From positions 20,460,501-20,524,500 of the forward strand of contig NC_092650.1 of the NCBI RefSeq assembly GCF_032118995.1: a stretch of DNA of 64,000 nt. Direction: 5' to 3'. This document shows, in pieces, positions 33,611 through 46,630 of the stretch. Positions within the stretch are counted from its first letter, which is position 1; each line of letters opens with the position of its first letter. The position numbers and the translations under genes are program-made. The notes under the pieces were generated by a model, which was given only the letters and a program-made list of their open reading frames with translations, made no database searches and had not been told where the DNA came from. Source of the DNA: Asterias amurensis. Taxonomy: Eukaryota > Echinodermata > Asteroidea > Forcipulatida > Asteriidae.

Positions 33611-33984
33611 TTTTGTCTAAACAAAAATTTTCAAGTTTATCAAGTCCGTTTCCCTTATGATTTGTTATTTGAAATCTGAAACATAGTCGCATTCCCTTTA
33701 AGCTGATACCCCATCGCAAAAACTTGGGTGTGAACCCTGGCTACATTGGCAGTTTATGGCTGCATGGCTTCTGAATAACAACCCCCCTGACCTCCCCACC
33801 CACCACTGAGATCTAGGGCTTGATACATGCGACTCACTTATTAGAGCATACTTCTTGTCAATTTGTCTTTGTTCAACCCCAAATCATAATTAAAATGGCT
33901 GTGAAAGTTTCGGCCAATAATTTTTGTGTATTACATAAAAATGCAAACTGTTATTACTCTTCTGGAAAAAGTAACTGATTTTAA

Positions 33985-34095
33985 ATTACATAGTGCCTAG
34001 TTGAGATCTCTTTTATTGACCTGGATCGGCGCCTCTGAATGTTTACAGAGAAAGTGCGCCTTACAAATGCTGTGTTTTATTATTATTAGTTAATA
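33985..34095 (+). mobile_element. LINE 3' UTR fragment
   Basis: Matches the 3' tail of the element at 54870 (TTTTATTGACCTGGA, then ACAGAGA.AGTGCGCCTTACA, then TGCTGTGTTTTATTATTATT). Only about 110 bases remain, consistent with 5' truncation during target-primed insertion. Confidence 0.7.
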
Positions 34096-34289
34096 CTTAA
34101 AACACTGAAGCAGTTTCAACAATAACAGAGTTACATGTTAAAACACTACACTCTAAAAACTCCCAGGTCAAAACTGACTCAGATTCCGCAACCAAGGGGT
34201 CTGATCTTTTTCCAAGTTAGGATTCTGAGTCATTTCGACCCATTTCAGGGTAAGCTTTACACAACGTCCAGGTCAAATTGACCTAGTAA

Positions 34290-34450
34290 AGCCCTGTTCA
34301 TACTTCCTGCGAATGCGATACAAATTTTGACGTCTCAAATGTACCTCAAACAATTCACAGTTGAATACAGTTCAACTCCAGCAAAAACATTCGCTGCAAA
34401 AACTGTGATGTAAAATTTGCTTTTCATTCACAGGAAGTATGAACATGGCT
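34290..34450. mobile_element. Foldback MITE family H
   Basis: Left AGCCCTGTTCATACTTCCTG, right CAGGAAGTATGAACATGGCT. 161 bases. Inner blocks AATGCGA and TTCGCTG are weakly inverted. It interrupts a region with repeated GGTCAAA motifs. Confidence 0.75.
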
Positions 34451-34561
34451 CGATGGGTCAAATCCCATGACGCCTACATGTAGATCCAAGTCAATTCTGT
34501 TGTGGCAGATTTAAAAGTGTAAGCGAGTATGAAGTGTTGGACAGCTGTAAAACAGATAATC

Positions 34562-34665
34562 TAAAGGCCCGGTCGGTCCCACTGCAGCGATAACGAGAAT
34601 GTTAATGATAACGACGCAAAGAGAACGCATCCTATTGGTTAAATGAGCGTGTGCGTATTCTGCGT
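34562..34665. mobile_element. Family G, half copy
   Basis: AAAGGCCCGGTCGGTCCCAC then GCGATAACGAGAATG and TCCTATTGGTTAAATGAGCG and GCGTATTCTGCGTGG: the order of one arm plus loop of the element at 18475, diverged, with the second arm missing. Confidence 0.5.
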
Positions 34666-34666
34666 G

Positions 34667-34795
34667 GAGGCAACGAAGGCGATTGCCTCCTTGCCCCCTG
34701 GTCATTGCCTTGGTGCCCTTGAAATGCTCTAGTAGAAATTTACAACTTCCTCATAGGGTGCCCTCTACCAAGGAGGTGCCCTTTCCTTTTCAAAA
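34667..34795 (+). repeat. CTTGGTGCCCTTGAAATGCT repeat
   Basis: Reads TTGCCTCCTTGCCCCCTGGT, CATTGCCTTGGTGCCCTTGA, then TTCCTCATAGGGTGCCCT. Its inverse copy is at 41972-42082. Confidence 0.65.
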
Positions 34796-35040
34796 ATGAA
34801 GCATACAGGCCCGTATGCTTTCACAGGCTTGTCACAACGTTATCAATAATGCACAAGATCTACAACAAGCTATGTGCCTTTTTTTTAATAGAATCAAACG
34901 ACTTTCAAGAGAAGAGAATGTCTCGCCACCAAAAAATTTATTTCCTCATTAGCTACACGACAGCTCGATCACTAAAAGTTGATACTCCAGACAGATCAAA
35001 ATGCTCCGACTCCAAACCCAATGCAATACAGATGTCCCAT

Positions 35041-35550
35041 TAGGCCCGTTGCAGAATATTGCACCACAGCACCTTGAAAACCACTACAAGGTGCTATGAA
35101 AAGAAATTGGTCTCATTAATGAAAAACCTAGCTCCGCCATAACTTGCAGGAAAATACTGAAGTGCCTTGAGCGTCACTGAGTTCACATATCAGCTCTAGA
35201 TAAGAGTGTGGGTTCGAATCCCCAGCCGTGACTCTTGTGTCCTTAAGCAAGACACTTAGCATTGCTTTGTCTTTCGGAGGGGACTTAAAGCGGTTGGTTC
35301 CATGTGTTATGTAACGCATATAAAAGAACCCAGTGCACTTATCGAAAAGAGAAGGGGTTCACCCCGGTCCGATTGGCAGCAAATTGCGCCACAGCACCTT
35401 GTAAAGCAATACATGGTGCTATCAGAATTAGGTCTCATAATTCAAACAGAGTCCCACATCTCGCAGGAAATACTGTATGTTACAGCGCCAGGAGTGTCAC
35501 AGAGTGACGGACATGTGCGCTATATAAGAGGCCACAATTGTTATTATTGA
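35041..35550 (+). mobile_element. Two fused tRNA-Ser-like SINEs
   Basis: A tail-only copy (GCACCACAGCACCTTG to GAGCGTCACTGAG, 35041-35188) runs directly into a second copy from AGAGTGTGGGTTCGAATCCC to GCGCTATATAAGAGGCC and an ATT tail (35550). Confidence 0.78.
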
Positions 35551-36229
35551 ACAAGTTAAATAATTGTTTTACTTAAGGTCCGGGAACACATCAGCCTGGG
35601 GTGAATAGATTTCAATTAGCCTCGTTGGTGGCCATCCACATGGTGCAGTACTAGGCTAAATGAGAAAGACTGAAGTTTAAATTTTTTTTTATGTGTACAG
35701 CATGTCAAGAAACATTCATTTATATTATAAAAGATATAATAATATTGTGATGATTTCACTTGTTAGGTGTAAAATAGAAATTATTTCTGTACTATGCATC
35801 TTCATGTACATGTGTACTAGTGTTTAATTGTCAGATCAGGTTCTCAAGAGTGTGTTTTTCCATTCAAAATTTGCCTTTAGTGATCTATTGGTCACAAATC
35901 AAAATTGTGTTTAAATTGAGAAACTATAAACGTGTATCAAGTTATGTATCAAAGTATTGTTCAGATATTGAGTTGACATTTTTGTTTTCCACCCTGATCA
36001 AGGTCCTCTTTGTCGTTCAAGTCAAGTTTGAAAATCAGACCATTTACAATTGTAATTGTCCTCCATTGCCTTAAAAGGCAAAAGGAAAATCAACAAACAA
36101 TGAACAGACTGCTGATGTGTGTCTACTTTGTAAGTGGTCAGTATAATAGTGCTCTGGTGATCTGCATCCCTGTCAAAGACTCCAAACCTTACATGTTTGA
36201 AATATACCCCCCTCGATTGAGTATCACAC

Positions 36230-36425
36230 ATGACGTGTCGCAGCCGAGTGGATAAGATCATCAGACTCGAGCTCTGGTGTTTTTGTTCAGCAGAGTACGT
36301 GTTTGACTCCCGGTTGTGACACTTGTGTCCTCTAGCAAGACAGGACGTAAAGCTGTTGTGTAATGCACGAAGAACCCAGTGTGAGTCAGCTAGTTGAATA
36401 TCTCACAATATTGGTCTTTGGAACA
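36230..36425 (+). mobile_element. tRNA-Ser-like SINE, 3'-truncated
   Basis: Head ACGTGTCGCAGCCGAGTGGA, B box like GTTTGACTCCCGG, then the GTAAAGCTGTTGTGTAATGC body; ends abruptly before the next copy. Confidence 0.72.
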
Positions 36426-36443
36426 GTTACAGAGAAGGAACAG

Positions 36444-36840
36444 TGTGGCGTGTAATGGTCCAGCGGTTAAGAGCACCAAACACAAACTCTGGTGTTTTGC
36501 TGAACAGAGTGTGGGTTCGAGTCCCAGTCATGACACTTTTGTCTTTAAGCAAACAATTAACCATTATTGCTGCATCCATTGGGGAAGGGACGTAAAGCTG
36601 TTGGTCCTGTGTATTGTGTAATGCAAACAAAAAGAACCTAGTGCACTTATCAAAAAGAGAAGAGGTTCACCCGGTGTTCCTGGTCTGATTTGCAGCATAC
36701 TGCGCCACAGCACCTTGAAACCATTATAATATTTTAAAAGCGTAGATCCACAATAACTTGCAGGAAAATACTGAATATTAAAGCGCCTTGAGCGTCACTG
36801 AGTGACAGATATGAGCGCAATATAAGAAGCCAAAATTAAA
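36444..36840 (+). mobile_element. tRNA-Ser-like SINE, full length
   Basis: Head GTGTGGCGTGTAATGGTCCA and GCGGTTAAGAGCACC, B box GGGTTCGAGTCCCAG, body with AGTGCACTTATCAAAAAGAG, tail GAGCGCAATATAAGAAG. Confidence 0.82.
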
Positions 36841-37120
36841 TCAAATTAAATTAAATCCACATCAATTTACAATTTAACTTAATTGGTATCCAGAAGGAAC
36901 GGAGTGATCCAATTATCAAAGTTGATATTTGGTCACAGTTGAATCGAGCAGTCTTATTATCAATTTAGCACCTGGAACTGGCAATTAAACTCATGACCGG
37001 AGAAGTCCAACCGACAGTCTGGTGGTTTTTGTTTTCAACTGATTAATAATACCTCATTGTGGAATATCTTTGTGGAAGTTTTGTTTCTTTGAATCTGATA
37101 ATTATCATTCAACTCTGTTC

Positions 37121-37319
37121 AGTATCAAAGAATATTTACACAATAAGACAAATGTGACAGGTTTTCTGTTAGTGCTGGTTCAACTCATCTTGTAAAACAC
37201 TCTAGGGCCAGGCTGGCCTTGTTGAGCATCAAAGAATATTTACATAATAAGACAAATGTGACAGATTTTCTGTTAGTGCTTGTTCAACTCATCTTGTAAA
37301 ACAACTTTAGGGCCAGACA
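37121..37319 (+). repeat. Two tandem repeats of about 104 bp
   Basis: ATCAAAGAATATTTACA..AT, AAGACAAATGTGACAG and TTCAACTCATCTTGTAAAAC occur at 37121 and again at 37225 with few differences. Intergenic. Confidence 0.85.
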
Positions 37320-38861
37320 ATATTTTGAATTACAAGCCATGAAATCTTATGCATTTTCCCCCACCCCAATGTGAGCCCTAAACATGTATTTGATGAGAGA
37401 TTTTCAACACATAAATAGACATTTTCAGGTCACAGTGAAAGCACATCTTAAGCCGTATTTGTGATACAACGTTGAGCTTACATAATGTTAGCCCAGTTAC
37501 ATGTATCTCCTTGCAATGGGGCACTAAAACCTTATGTTTGACTCTATTAGTGATGGTAAAAACAAGTGAAAAGTTTCTTTCTTATCTTGTGTAGAACTTT
37601 GTTTTAAATAAGAAATGGTCAATTCAGAATGAAATGTACGTACACAACATTCTATCAAAAAAAGAAAAACTTAATTCCCGAATCATACATGGTTTGCCAT
37701 GGTTTTGCAAAGTCTACTTAAAACTTAAAATGCAAACGTCTACTGTATATGAAGTAAGTCCAAACAGCATGACTGAGATCACACTATGGTAGCATGGTAA
37801 TCATTCAAACATTCTCAAAACAGTGAATTCAGTTAAACCAAGCACATCGACCACATCCACAGCGAACTAAGTCTTGATTGGTACCCTGTTTTTTGTATTT
37901 GAAAATCAATAAAGAGGGCATTACATCTGTTTTGGAGGCCGACTCAAAGGACTGGGCAAATCTACAAATCTTGATAAGAACAGGGTCTTGACGAATTTGG
38001 ATTTGATCCCTGGAAAAAAAAAACCCAGGCAGATCAAAACGAGGCTAATTTGCAAATGTAATGAGGTGATCAGCGACAGAGTTTGTGTATGGCACCTAAC
38101 ATAGGCTAAGTGATGTTTACTGGAACTGTGTATTATGGGTAACCATCTCGACGTGTTGCTTTGGAAATGACAGTTGTCGTGTTCAGGTTGTTCGGCTTGC
38201 ACAGGTGTCCACTGTTCAATGCAGGCTCCTAAAGACATTTCATGTGTTTTCAAATCGCAGTCAGAATCAAAAATGAGGGCGGGACCTACATGTAGAGCCA
38301 TCAATGTTAAGACGTCCATTTTCATCCAGCTGTTTGTGTGAAACAGATATCTCTTTTCCGGTAACTTGTGTTGCAGACTGTAATTTGTGTTGGGATATCG
38401 GCAATTGTCTATTGACAATAACTAAATGAACGCCGCCAATCTAGAACACAGCAAACTAGGTTGTCTTCTTTTGTTAACCTTTACATAAAGTATTAACATT
38501 ACTCTGTTGCGAATGGGTATAGTTACATTATCTATGAGATAAATCCAACTAAAATCCACCTTAACACAAACTCCTTTGAGCCAGTTATATCCGAAAAAGT
38601 CCAGAATGTTAAAAAGGCTCAGCATCTTCACCTCTTGTCAAACAAGTAGGCTTTTATTTGGCTCTATTTTTACAAAAGAAGTTGAGTCTTATTTGGCTAC
38701 TTGATTAAAAAATCTGTTGATTTATCTATCATAGGTACACCTGGCTTCTTCAAGCACTTAACTGATCTTTGTGGTGACAGGTTTCAGTAGATTTTGTTGC
38801 CTTTTAAAGGAGCATTGAATCAGATAAGTTGCCGACTGGAATACTACATAACAATACAAGG

Positions 38862-39352
38862 AGGCGGATGAGAATACCGGACTTAAGCTCCGAGGTTTCT
38901 TATCAGCAGACTGTGGGTTTGGGCGCGAGTCCAAGTCGTGACACTCATTAGTCCTTTTAAAGCAAGGCACTCGACCATTATTGCTGCATCCTTGGGGCGT
39001 AAAGCCGAAGCCATAAGTCCCGTGTAATGCTTTAAAATACCCAGTGCACTTACATTTATCTTAAACAGAAGTCGTTCACTCCAGTGTTCCTGGTTTGATT
39101 GGCTGCATATTGTGCACCGCACCTTGCACTGTGTAAACCATTACAGTGCACTTACATTTATCTTAAACAGAAGTCGTTCACTCCAGTGTTCCTGGTTTGA
39201 TTGGCTGCATATTGTGCACCGCACCTTGCACTGTGTAAAACATTACATGGTGCTACAATAATGTACCTTGCAGGATAAATTATAACAAGGTAACTAAAAG
39301 CCATAAGCGTTACAGAGTGATGGATTTGAGGGCTATATAATAAGACACTATT
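38862..39352 (+). mobile_element. tRNA-Ser-like SINE with internal 102-bp duplication
   Basis: The block from CAGTGCACTTACATTTATCT to CACTGTGTAAA.CATTACA occurs twice head to tail (about 39042-39144 and 39145-39247) with almost no difference. Confidence 0.82.
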
Positions 39353-39359
39353 AATGTGG

Positions 39360-42300
39360 CACCTGCAATTTTTCTATTTACGAAGTCAAGAGGCACAACC
39401 TAAAAAATACAGTAGCTGAGTGCAACATGTACATGTGTGTACATAGTATGCACATATTATACTTGTACAGTGGTGGAAAAATAGCCTTTCAGTATCCACT
39501 AATTTCACACACAATTGCAAAACGAACCTTTACAGTATATGTACAGTTGAGTGCATAGCACTAAGTGTGGACAGTCATACATGTAAGTCATAAGGTGAAT
39601 GTTAGGATTCTTCTGGCCAGTGAAGTAACCAGACCAGACCAGCCCCCCCCCCCAAAAAAAAAAACCTCTGAGAGTTCGAACAAAATGCACAAATGAATGG
39701 TTTGATACATACTTTGAAAATTACCCAAGAATCAAATCAATCAAAATCCAACGGTATACATAATAGTATATACAGGTTGTAGGTCTTCAATATTAATAAA
39801 AACGACTCGGTGATAGAACTGGGCTGGGAGAATTGGGATTGGATGTTCAACATCTCTGTATCACAGGTCTCTAAACATGCCATTACCAAACACCAATGCT
39901 GAATAGTGCCTCTAGACTTGTTGAAAAGTTGTAAAATGTTTGTTTTGTTGTGATAGCATTCATACCTGTACACTCTCCGCGATTCTTGCAACACTGGGGA
40001 TATTCTCTCGAGCCTGCAGGCCCTCACAAGACTACTGCTCTCACAACTATGGTCTCATTTTAGCTGTCAGGGAGCCATCAGCCTCGCGCGAAAGCAGTGA
40101 TCTGAGTGTATTACGCTATCACAACATTAAGGACTTGTCCACAAGTCCATTGCTTGGCCTGAATGATGCTAAATGTACACCCCTTTGCAAGCTTCCCAAT
40201 ATAAAATTAATTGTTTTTTTAAAAGTTACGGGAAATTGCTGGCTCTTTAATAATAGTCTGTAATAGGCTATGACAATAGTGCTGTCGGGTTTTGTTAGGT
40301 AACTCGGATTTGGGGCAACTCACGATTGACAACATTGACTTCACAGTTTACATAAGTTTGTCTTGTTAAGATCACAGCCAAGTGTCTGTGTGCAGGTTAT
40401 GACAGTTGTCATATTCCTCTTGCATTTTGCATTAAGTAGTACATTGCAGAAGTGGAACAGTTGACTAAAGTTTGAGAGCTGCTCACTGATTGTGCACACA
40501 TTTTGCCTGATTGCGACAGATCAAAGTTTACCTTGTAGACTTTTTTGTAAACATGTGATGTCATTTGTCAAGCGATCCACCATCTATCTATCCTGTTGGT
40601 TGTAACTTGGTTTAATTACTTCGGTATAATGTACGCTTGCATAACTTTGCCTATTTTGTTTTCTTTATCATTGAAAGACAGAAGTCATACAGAGATATAA
40701 ATTTTAGTGCAGATGTCAAGCTTGGAGAATTTGTGTTTCTTTGTACATGAGCCTCTGGTATGACACCAATTGGAGCAGGCCTAGAATCACACAGAGGCCA
40801 CATATGTTATGGCATATGTTGCCCCTGTTAAATTGGTGTCCCTTCACAACTTTCCCTCAGACTTAACATATCGCCAATGAAAAGTGCCCTTTGCAAGATG
40901 GCCTTGCCCTCCCAAAGATTCAATTCCAGGCCCGTTTGAAGAGCTCGTCTGCATGAAGCGGTAAGTTGCGATGGTCACATCTACCAACAGGATAGTTATG
41001 GTTAATTCAGAACTCAAAATGGCGAGTTCCGATCAACAACAGAAAATTGGTCTTGTCGCTACTCACCCTGTTGTAGTTCTCTCTCTTAAATGAAACTAGT
41101 CAAGATTGACACACTGCATTTGGGATATCTGCAAGGACGCTCGTTGGGGGCATATCAATCGTTCACAAGCTGGAATTTTACTGCATTTCCACTGAACTGT
41201 ATTTTAACATTGCCATTGGAGAAATGTCTGTTGTCAATGTCAGATATTCTTTCATCTTCCTTGGTCAAATACAATACTTTTGATTGTTGCTTAACATTGC
41301 GAAATACATCCTTGATCGCTGACTACACTGTGTCCTCCTCCAGATTATTTAATAAAGTTGCCTCCATTATATTGCAATGATTTTGTGACACTACAGATTG
41401 AAGCAAATTGCAGTCTAATTTAACACCAACTCCCTTCGTGAATGTATTATTCTTTAAGGGCCATTGCAGCTCTTTGGAAAATCATTTGGATGATAAAGAA
41501 AAATTTACAAGATAAAAAGAAAAACCCTCACCCTCCAGAAAAATAAAACCTCTAACATACTTTTTTTCTTCGTTTGCAGCACTAGTAATGTGTAGAGTTT
41601 ACATGATAAACAAAACCTAAATGGAAGCCGTCACACCTCTTAGCAATCTGCTGGAACTGAGTATGATTTTCAGTTTTCTGTTCAGCTGTATTTATGTTTT
41701 TGTGCTTAGTGTTCAGCACGTAATGTATGTAGTCCAGTGTTTAGTGTATTTAAGTTAATTAATAGCGCAGTTTGTGTTGAGCTACCTAAAGTTTATCCAG
41801 CAACACCATTCAACTGCATGTTAATTTTTCTTCAATGTTACAATTATTATGTTTTTAACTGACTTGGGTTTGAGCAAAGAAAAGATTTCTGCAGCGGGAC
41901 TTGAACCACAAACCCAAATCATTTAAAATTTACCCAACAGTTTGCCAGGGCTGTATGCTTTGTTTTTCTTCTTGGTAAAGGGCACCCTATGATAAAATTG
42001 CAAGTTTGTACTGGAGCATTTTAAGGGCACCAAGGCAATGACCAGGGGACACGGAGGCAATTGCCTTCGATGCCTCCGTGAAGTATTAGGCCTACCGTTT
42101 CCCATGTGTTTTATTTTGATGTAAGAACTTTTCGTCATTTTAATCTCTGTCATGTTTTGTATGTTAAAATAATTTTTGTTGTGCTATTTTATGATATTCA
42201 ATGTTTTATTCAGCTTGCGCTGTTTGGATGTGGCTGAAATAAAACAAAATAATAACTTGATATGTTTGTAACTGCTAGCGCTTTAAGAACTTTCCCATTT

Positions 42301-43870
42301 GTAATCCATTATTTCATCAGTGGTAGGTTCACAGAAAAACTGCATGCAATTGTGATCCAATTTGAGCTTATTTCATCAGCTCCAACACAAATTTAATGCA
42401 GTTTAAAAAAGCTTTACAGTAATTCCAGTACAAGCATTCAATACTTGCTTTTGCAGCCATTAACGGTGTTTTTTCCTTATTGAGTTTGATCTAATTTTTA
42501 AAACTTTGTATAATATGGTGTATGTGACAAATGCTTGGGTGTACCGTGTAACTGTGCGGATAGTTTGTGTGGATAGTTTAATTTCTATTGCGTACACTAG
42601 TGTTCATAGCTTATAATGACATTTATGTGTGTAATTCCTCAAAAGATCTGCATAACTATTCCTGATACGCCTCCAATGCAACTGTATATCTCTACCAGCT
42701 TGCAGTTAGGCCGATCTTATTTCCTAAAGATCCAGAAGTTTGTAAGCCTCGAAGCTAACAGGGTCTAGGAGGCCATTTTTGTTTTGTTCCTGTGTCTTTG
42801 TCTTGAATTACTTCTACTGCAGCAGTGTATTTTTGATTTGAAATAACTTGACTTGCCCCTTTCCTTGAGGTTTGTTTCATGATGCTCCGGCCATTACACT
42901 AAAACATCAGATTTGTTAAGCATAAGCATAGAGAAAGGACCACGAATGGCACAAGCAAGTTTAGTGTGCTATTAAATTGTTGATTGAGAACATTGCCTTA
43001 ATATTTGAGAAGTTGGAAAGATTGTATCAAGGTTGGTTAAACAAAACAAAACCCAAACCAACTATAAAATATTGTTGGATTTTGTTCTTGGCAGAGAGCA
43101 AAAAGGCTAAACCAGTCAGCATAATTGGTTATGATTCTCCCTTCGCATTAAGAACAACTGGCTGTGTAAGCCTGTGAGAGATGTCAGATGGTTGAGGCAA
43201 GGTACATAAATAACATGTAGGCCTACCGTGTCGACAATGGTAAAACGGCTGTAAAAGATACATCTCCTTTCATTGAATCAGGTTGTGGAAAGAGGGCAGT
43301 ATCCAACAGCCAAGTTTGGGATATAAAGTTTCTGAAGACGTTTGCCCCATTTAATAATAGTTTTAGCCTAATTTACAAATTTATCCATTTATTGAGAAAT
43401 GCCTGGTTGCAGAGAATTCAAATTCAAAGTGTCATTTACTTCCAAAAGTATCTTCTCTATGAAAAATGTTGCTTCTTCTCTATGAAAAATTTTGCTTTTC
43501 ATTATCAACAGAAACAAAGGTTTAAAAATTAGAGAAATGGACTTAGAAAGTTTCAATTCAAGGTTGACAAAATAATGGGACGGCTTTCAAGTTTTTTACA
43601 CTAACCAAATTTAGAAAATAAAGTAAGCTGTTGCAAACAACTTGTATAAATGCAAAAAAAAAGAGAGAAAAAAAAAAGAAAAAAAAACTCTGCTAGTAGG
43701 GTCGAAATGGTTAACCAAATTTTGTCTAATCATCCGTCTCAGGGTTTGTAGCTTTAGTCTTTTGTGTGAATTACTTCTTTTTTGACAAATTCTTTCATCA
43801 AGAATCTCCAAAACCAATTTAATTTTAAGTCAAATGTGTCTACAGAGCAGACATTTATAAAGCTGGATTT
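39360..43870. other. Gene-poor intergenic region
   Basis: Only the inverted repeat copy at 41972 and simple AT-rich DNA are recognised. Open frames at 39940-40263 and 41090-41380 show no homology I know and no splice or codon pattern that supports them. Confidence 0.5.
41972..42082 (-). repeat. CTTGGTGCCCTTGAAATGCT repeat, inverse copy
   Basis: AGGGCACCCTATGATAAAAT, AGGGCACCAAGGCAATGACC and GGAGGCAATTGCCTTCGATG match the complement of 34667-34795. Confidence 0.65.
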
Positions 43871-43879
43871 TAAAACCTA

Positions 43880-44425
43880 AAAGTAAAACAGATCACAACA
43901 TGGAGAGCGCCCTCTAGCGGCAGACCTTGAGAAATGATCAGCACGCAGCAAAAAACTTGCTCTTCCAAAAAATTTTAACAAAATTTCAAATATTTGACTG
44001 GCGGCACATACCACAATCACAAGAAAAGCAAACTGTTTTGTAACACAAGCGAATTCACCACTGACTTTTTTGTCATTCGTCGTAGGAAAACACGTGCGCG
44101 CCCCACACACCACACCACCGCACCACACGACGGCTGATCGACTCGAGTCCCCCTTCGTTTGTGCACGATCCTCCCGAGCCCTCGCTCATTGGAAGCCCGA
44201 CCAAATTCTCCGACACATCCCTATTTTCCAATCCATTTTTATGCAAAACAAATCATTGTTATTTATTCTGTTATCGCCTAATTTATGCTATAATCTCTAA
44301 ACTTTATGTAACAGATGAAAGTAGATGTTCACGTTGTTCTTGTTGGCTGTTTTCGTATGCTTACCTTCCTTAACCTCCGCAACTTCGCAAACAATTTTCT
44401 GCAAAAATGGCGACAGTGAAAGCTA
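43880..44425. promoter_or_regulatory. CG-richer island with promoter-like features, no gene assigned
   Basis: In contrast to AT-rich flanks this stretch has many CG dinucleotides (44085-44215), CACGTG-type E-boxes (44091), an inverted CCAAT box (44190) and AAAATGGCGAC at 44405, similar to the initiator motif seen near CIBAR1. No convincing exon follows on either strand. Confidence 0.25.
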
Positions 44426-45540
44426 AGTTGGTCAATATTCTCTAAATAAACATACACATTTGAAAACATTTTTAATAATTAATTTACATTTAACTCTTGT
44501 ACAATAATTTGTATGGAAAATGATATTTTAAGACTTCAATTTGCTGTTAAATGATTTTTAAAATAAAGATAATATTTGCCTTTATACAATTTGTTAATAT
44601 CGAAAGAGTACTGTTTACACGCATGCGTACATTATTTTTTTCTGGACAGATCATATAAAAAATATGGCGCGCTCATTCGACTGCCTGGACACAACAGAAA
44701 CATAACTTGCTGTAAATTACACTACACCATCAGGTTAGTGGATCAGCTTTGCTTTCGATAAATATTGAACAGTAACACAACATACGGCCATCATTAAAAT
44801 TAATCAAGGGAAAAACGGCATCTTTCTTTACAATTTAAATGCACTTCGCCACTTTGCACTTGTCATTTTGCTCTGCTCTGCATGCCAGATGCACACGGAC
44901 ACGGTGCACACTGCCACTGCACTGGCCACACACTGCCGCACTGCAAAGCAATAATTTTATGAGTATGACATTTGATTGAGTCACAAACAAAAGTGCATTT
45001 GTTATTGAATAGCTATTAAAATTATGCTAACTTCCTAACTAGTATAAATGGACTAGTATAGTTTAGTAGTAAGTAAGCATTAAGGTTTATCGCAAATAGG
45101 AAAATATCAAGAGAGGGCGCTGTTGAACCTACATAAAGGTATAAGCTTTGCGTGCGCAAGTCGTACAAACTGCATAGTAACCGCCCCATATTCCTTCCCA
45201 CAATGTAGTGCGTTTCTGAATAGCGATAAACCTTATGGCAAGACACAAACTCAAAACTGTCCCGACAGGAAACTAACCAGGCAACCCGTTTTTTTTTACT
45301 ATACTAAAGACTTGAGTACACACATGTATATATTTTTTTTACAAGTACACAAAAACACAATAAAAAACAAGCAACAATGAACAAGTTAACAATGTTGAAT
45401 TACACAACTAACAACCTAACAGCTGTTACAATACAACACAATAATCATTTGTTGGTGGTTCGTGTTGTTTGGTTGTGCTTAATTTCTTTTTGGGGGCTCA
45501 AGTAAGTACAAAGTAGCTTTATTATTTATTCATAAATACC

Positions 45541-45712
45541 TCAGACAGTTTCGCTATTCCTATTGGTGGAGAGCACGTCATGTGGGTGTGTAAAAATAAA
45601 CCTTTGTTTATGACCGGTAAAAAGTGTTAATTCATGGGCGTGACACGTGAGCTTGCACCTGTTCTTATAAGACAGTTTCTTCATTCCTATTGGTCGAGAG
45701 CAACGGCTGAAA
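45541..45712 (+). repeat. CAGACAGTTTCGCTA repeat, copies 2 and 3
   Basis: Copy 2 (45541-45600) matches the block at 953. Copy 3 (45667-45710) keeps AGACAGTTTC and ATTCCTATTGG. The two are direct repeats about 124 bases apart and lie just before the 30-bp tandem array. Confidence 0.65.
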
Positions 45713-45806
45713 CAGAAAATGGTTGCTGTGCGTGTGAGCGTGAGACAGAGCCCAAATGCGTGAGTCTCACGCCTAATGCGTGAGACTTGGTAGGTCTGCA
45801 ATTCAA

Positions 45807-46630
45807 ATGAGACACTACACAACCATACACACATAAATGGGAAACTACACAACCATACACAATTAACGGGTAACTACACAACCATACACATGTCAAAGAG
45901 AAACTACACAACCATACACAAGTCAATGGGCAATTACACAACCATACACCAGTCAATGGGAAACTACACAACCATACACACTCAATGTGACACTTCACAA
46001 CCATACACAATTAACGGGTAACACAACCATACACAAGTCAATGGGAAACTACACAACCATACACAAGTCAATGGGAAGCTACACAACCATACACAAGTCA
46101 GTAGGACACTTTACAACCATACACATGTCAATGGGAAACTACACAACCATACACAAGTCAATGGGAAACTACACAACCATACACAAGTCAGTAGGACACT
46201 TTACAACCATACACATGTCAATGGGAAACTACACAACCATACACAAGTCAATGGGAAATTACACAACCATACACCAGTCAATGGGAAACTACACAACCAT
46301 ACACACTCAATTTGACACTTCACAACCATACACAATTAACGGGTAACACAACCATACACAAGTCAATGGGAAACTACACAACCATACACAAGTCAATGGG
46401 AAGCTACACAACCATACACAAGTCAGTTGGACACTTTACAACCATACACATGTCAATGGGAAACTACACAACCATACACAAGTCAATGGGAAACTACACA
46501 ACCATACACAAGTCAGTAGGACACTTTACAACCATACACATGTCAATGGGAAACTACACAACCATACACAAGTCAATGGGAAACTACACAACCATACACA
46601 AGTCAATGGGAAACTACACAACCATACGCG
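45807..46630 (+). repeat. 30-bp tandem array with 325-bp higher-order period
   Basis: About 27 units of a 30-base motif (TGGGAAACTACACAACCATA plus CACAAGTCAA). A distinctive unit containing CAATTAACGGGTAAC occurs near 45846, 46011 and 46333, and the block from 45981 repeats from 46306, offset 325. Because 30 is a multiple of three, long open frames occur on both strands, but their 10-residue repeats carry no sign of selection. Confidence 0.93.

Noticed and set aside
37921..38418. 165-residue open frame on the - strand
   Set aside because: No recognisable domain, no family resemblance, and no splice or conservation signal. Length alone is not enough in 64 kb.
44400..44450. ATGGCGACAGTG as a gene start
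   Set aside because: The frame stops after 12 codons and no donor follows.
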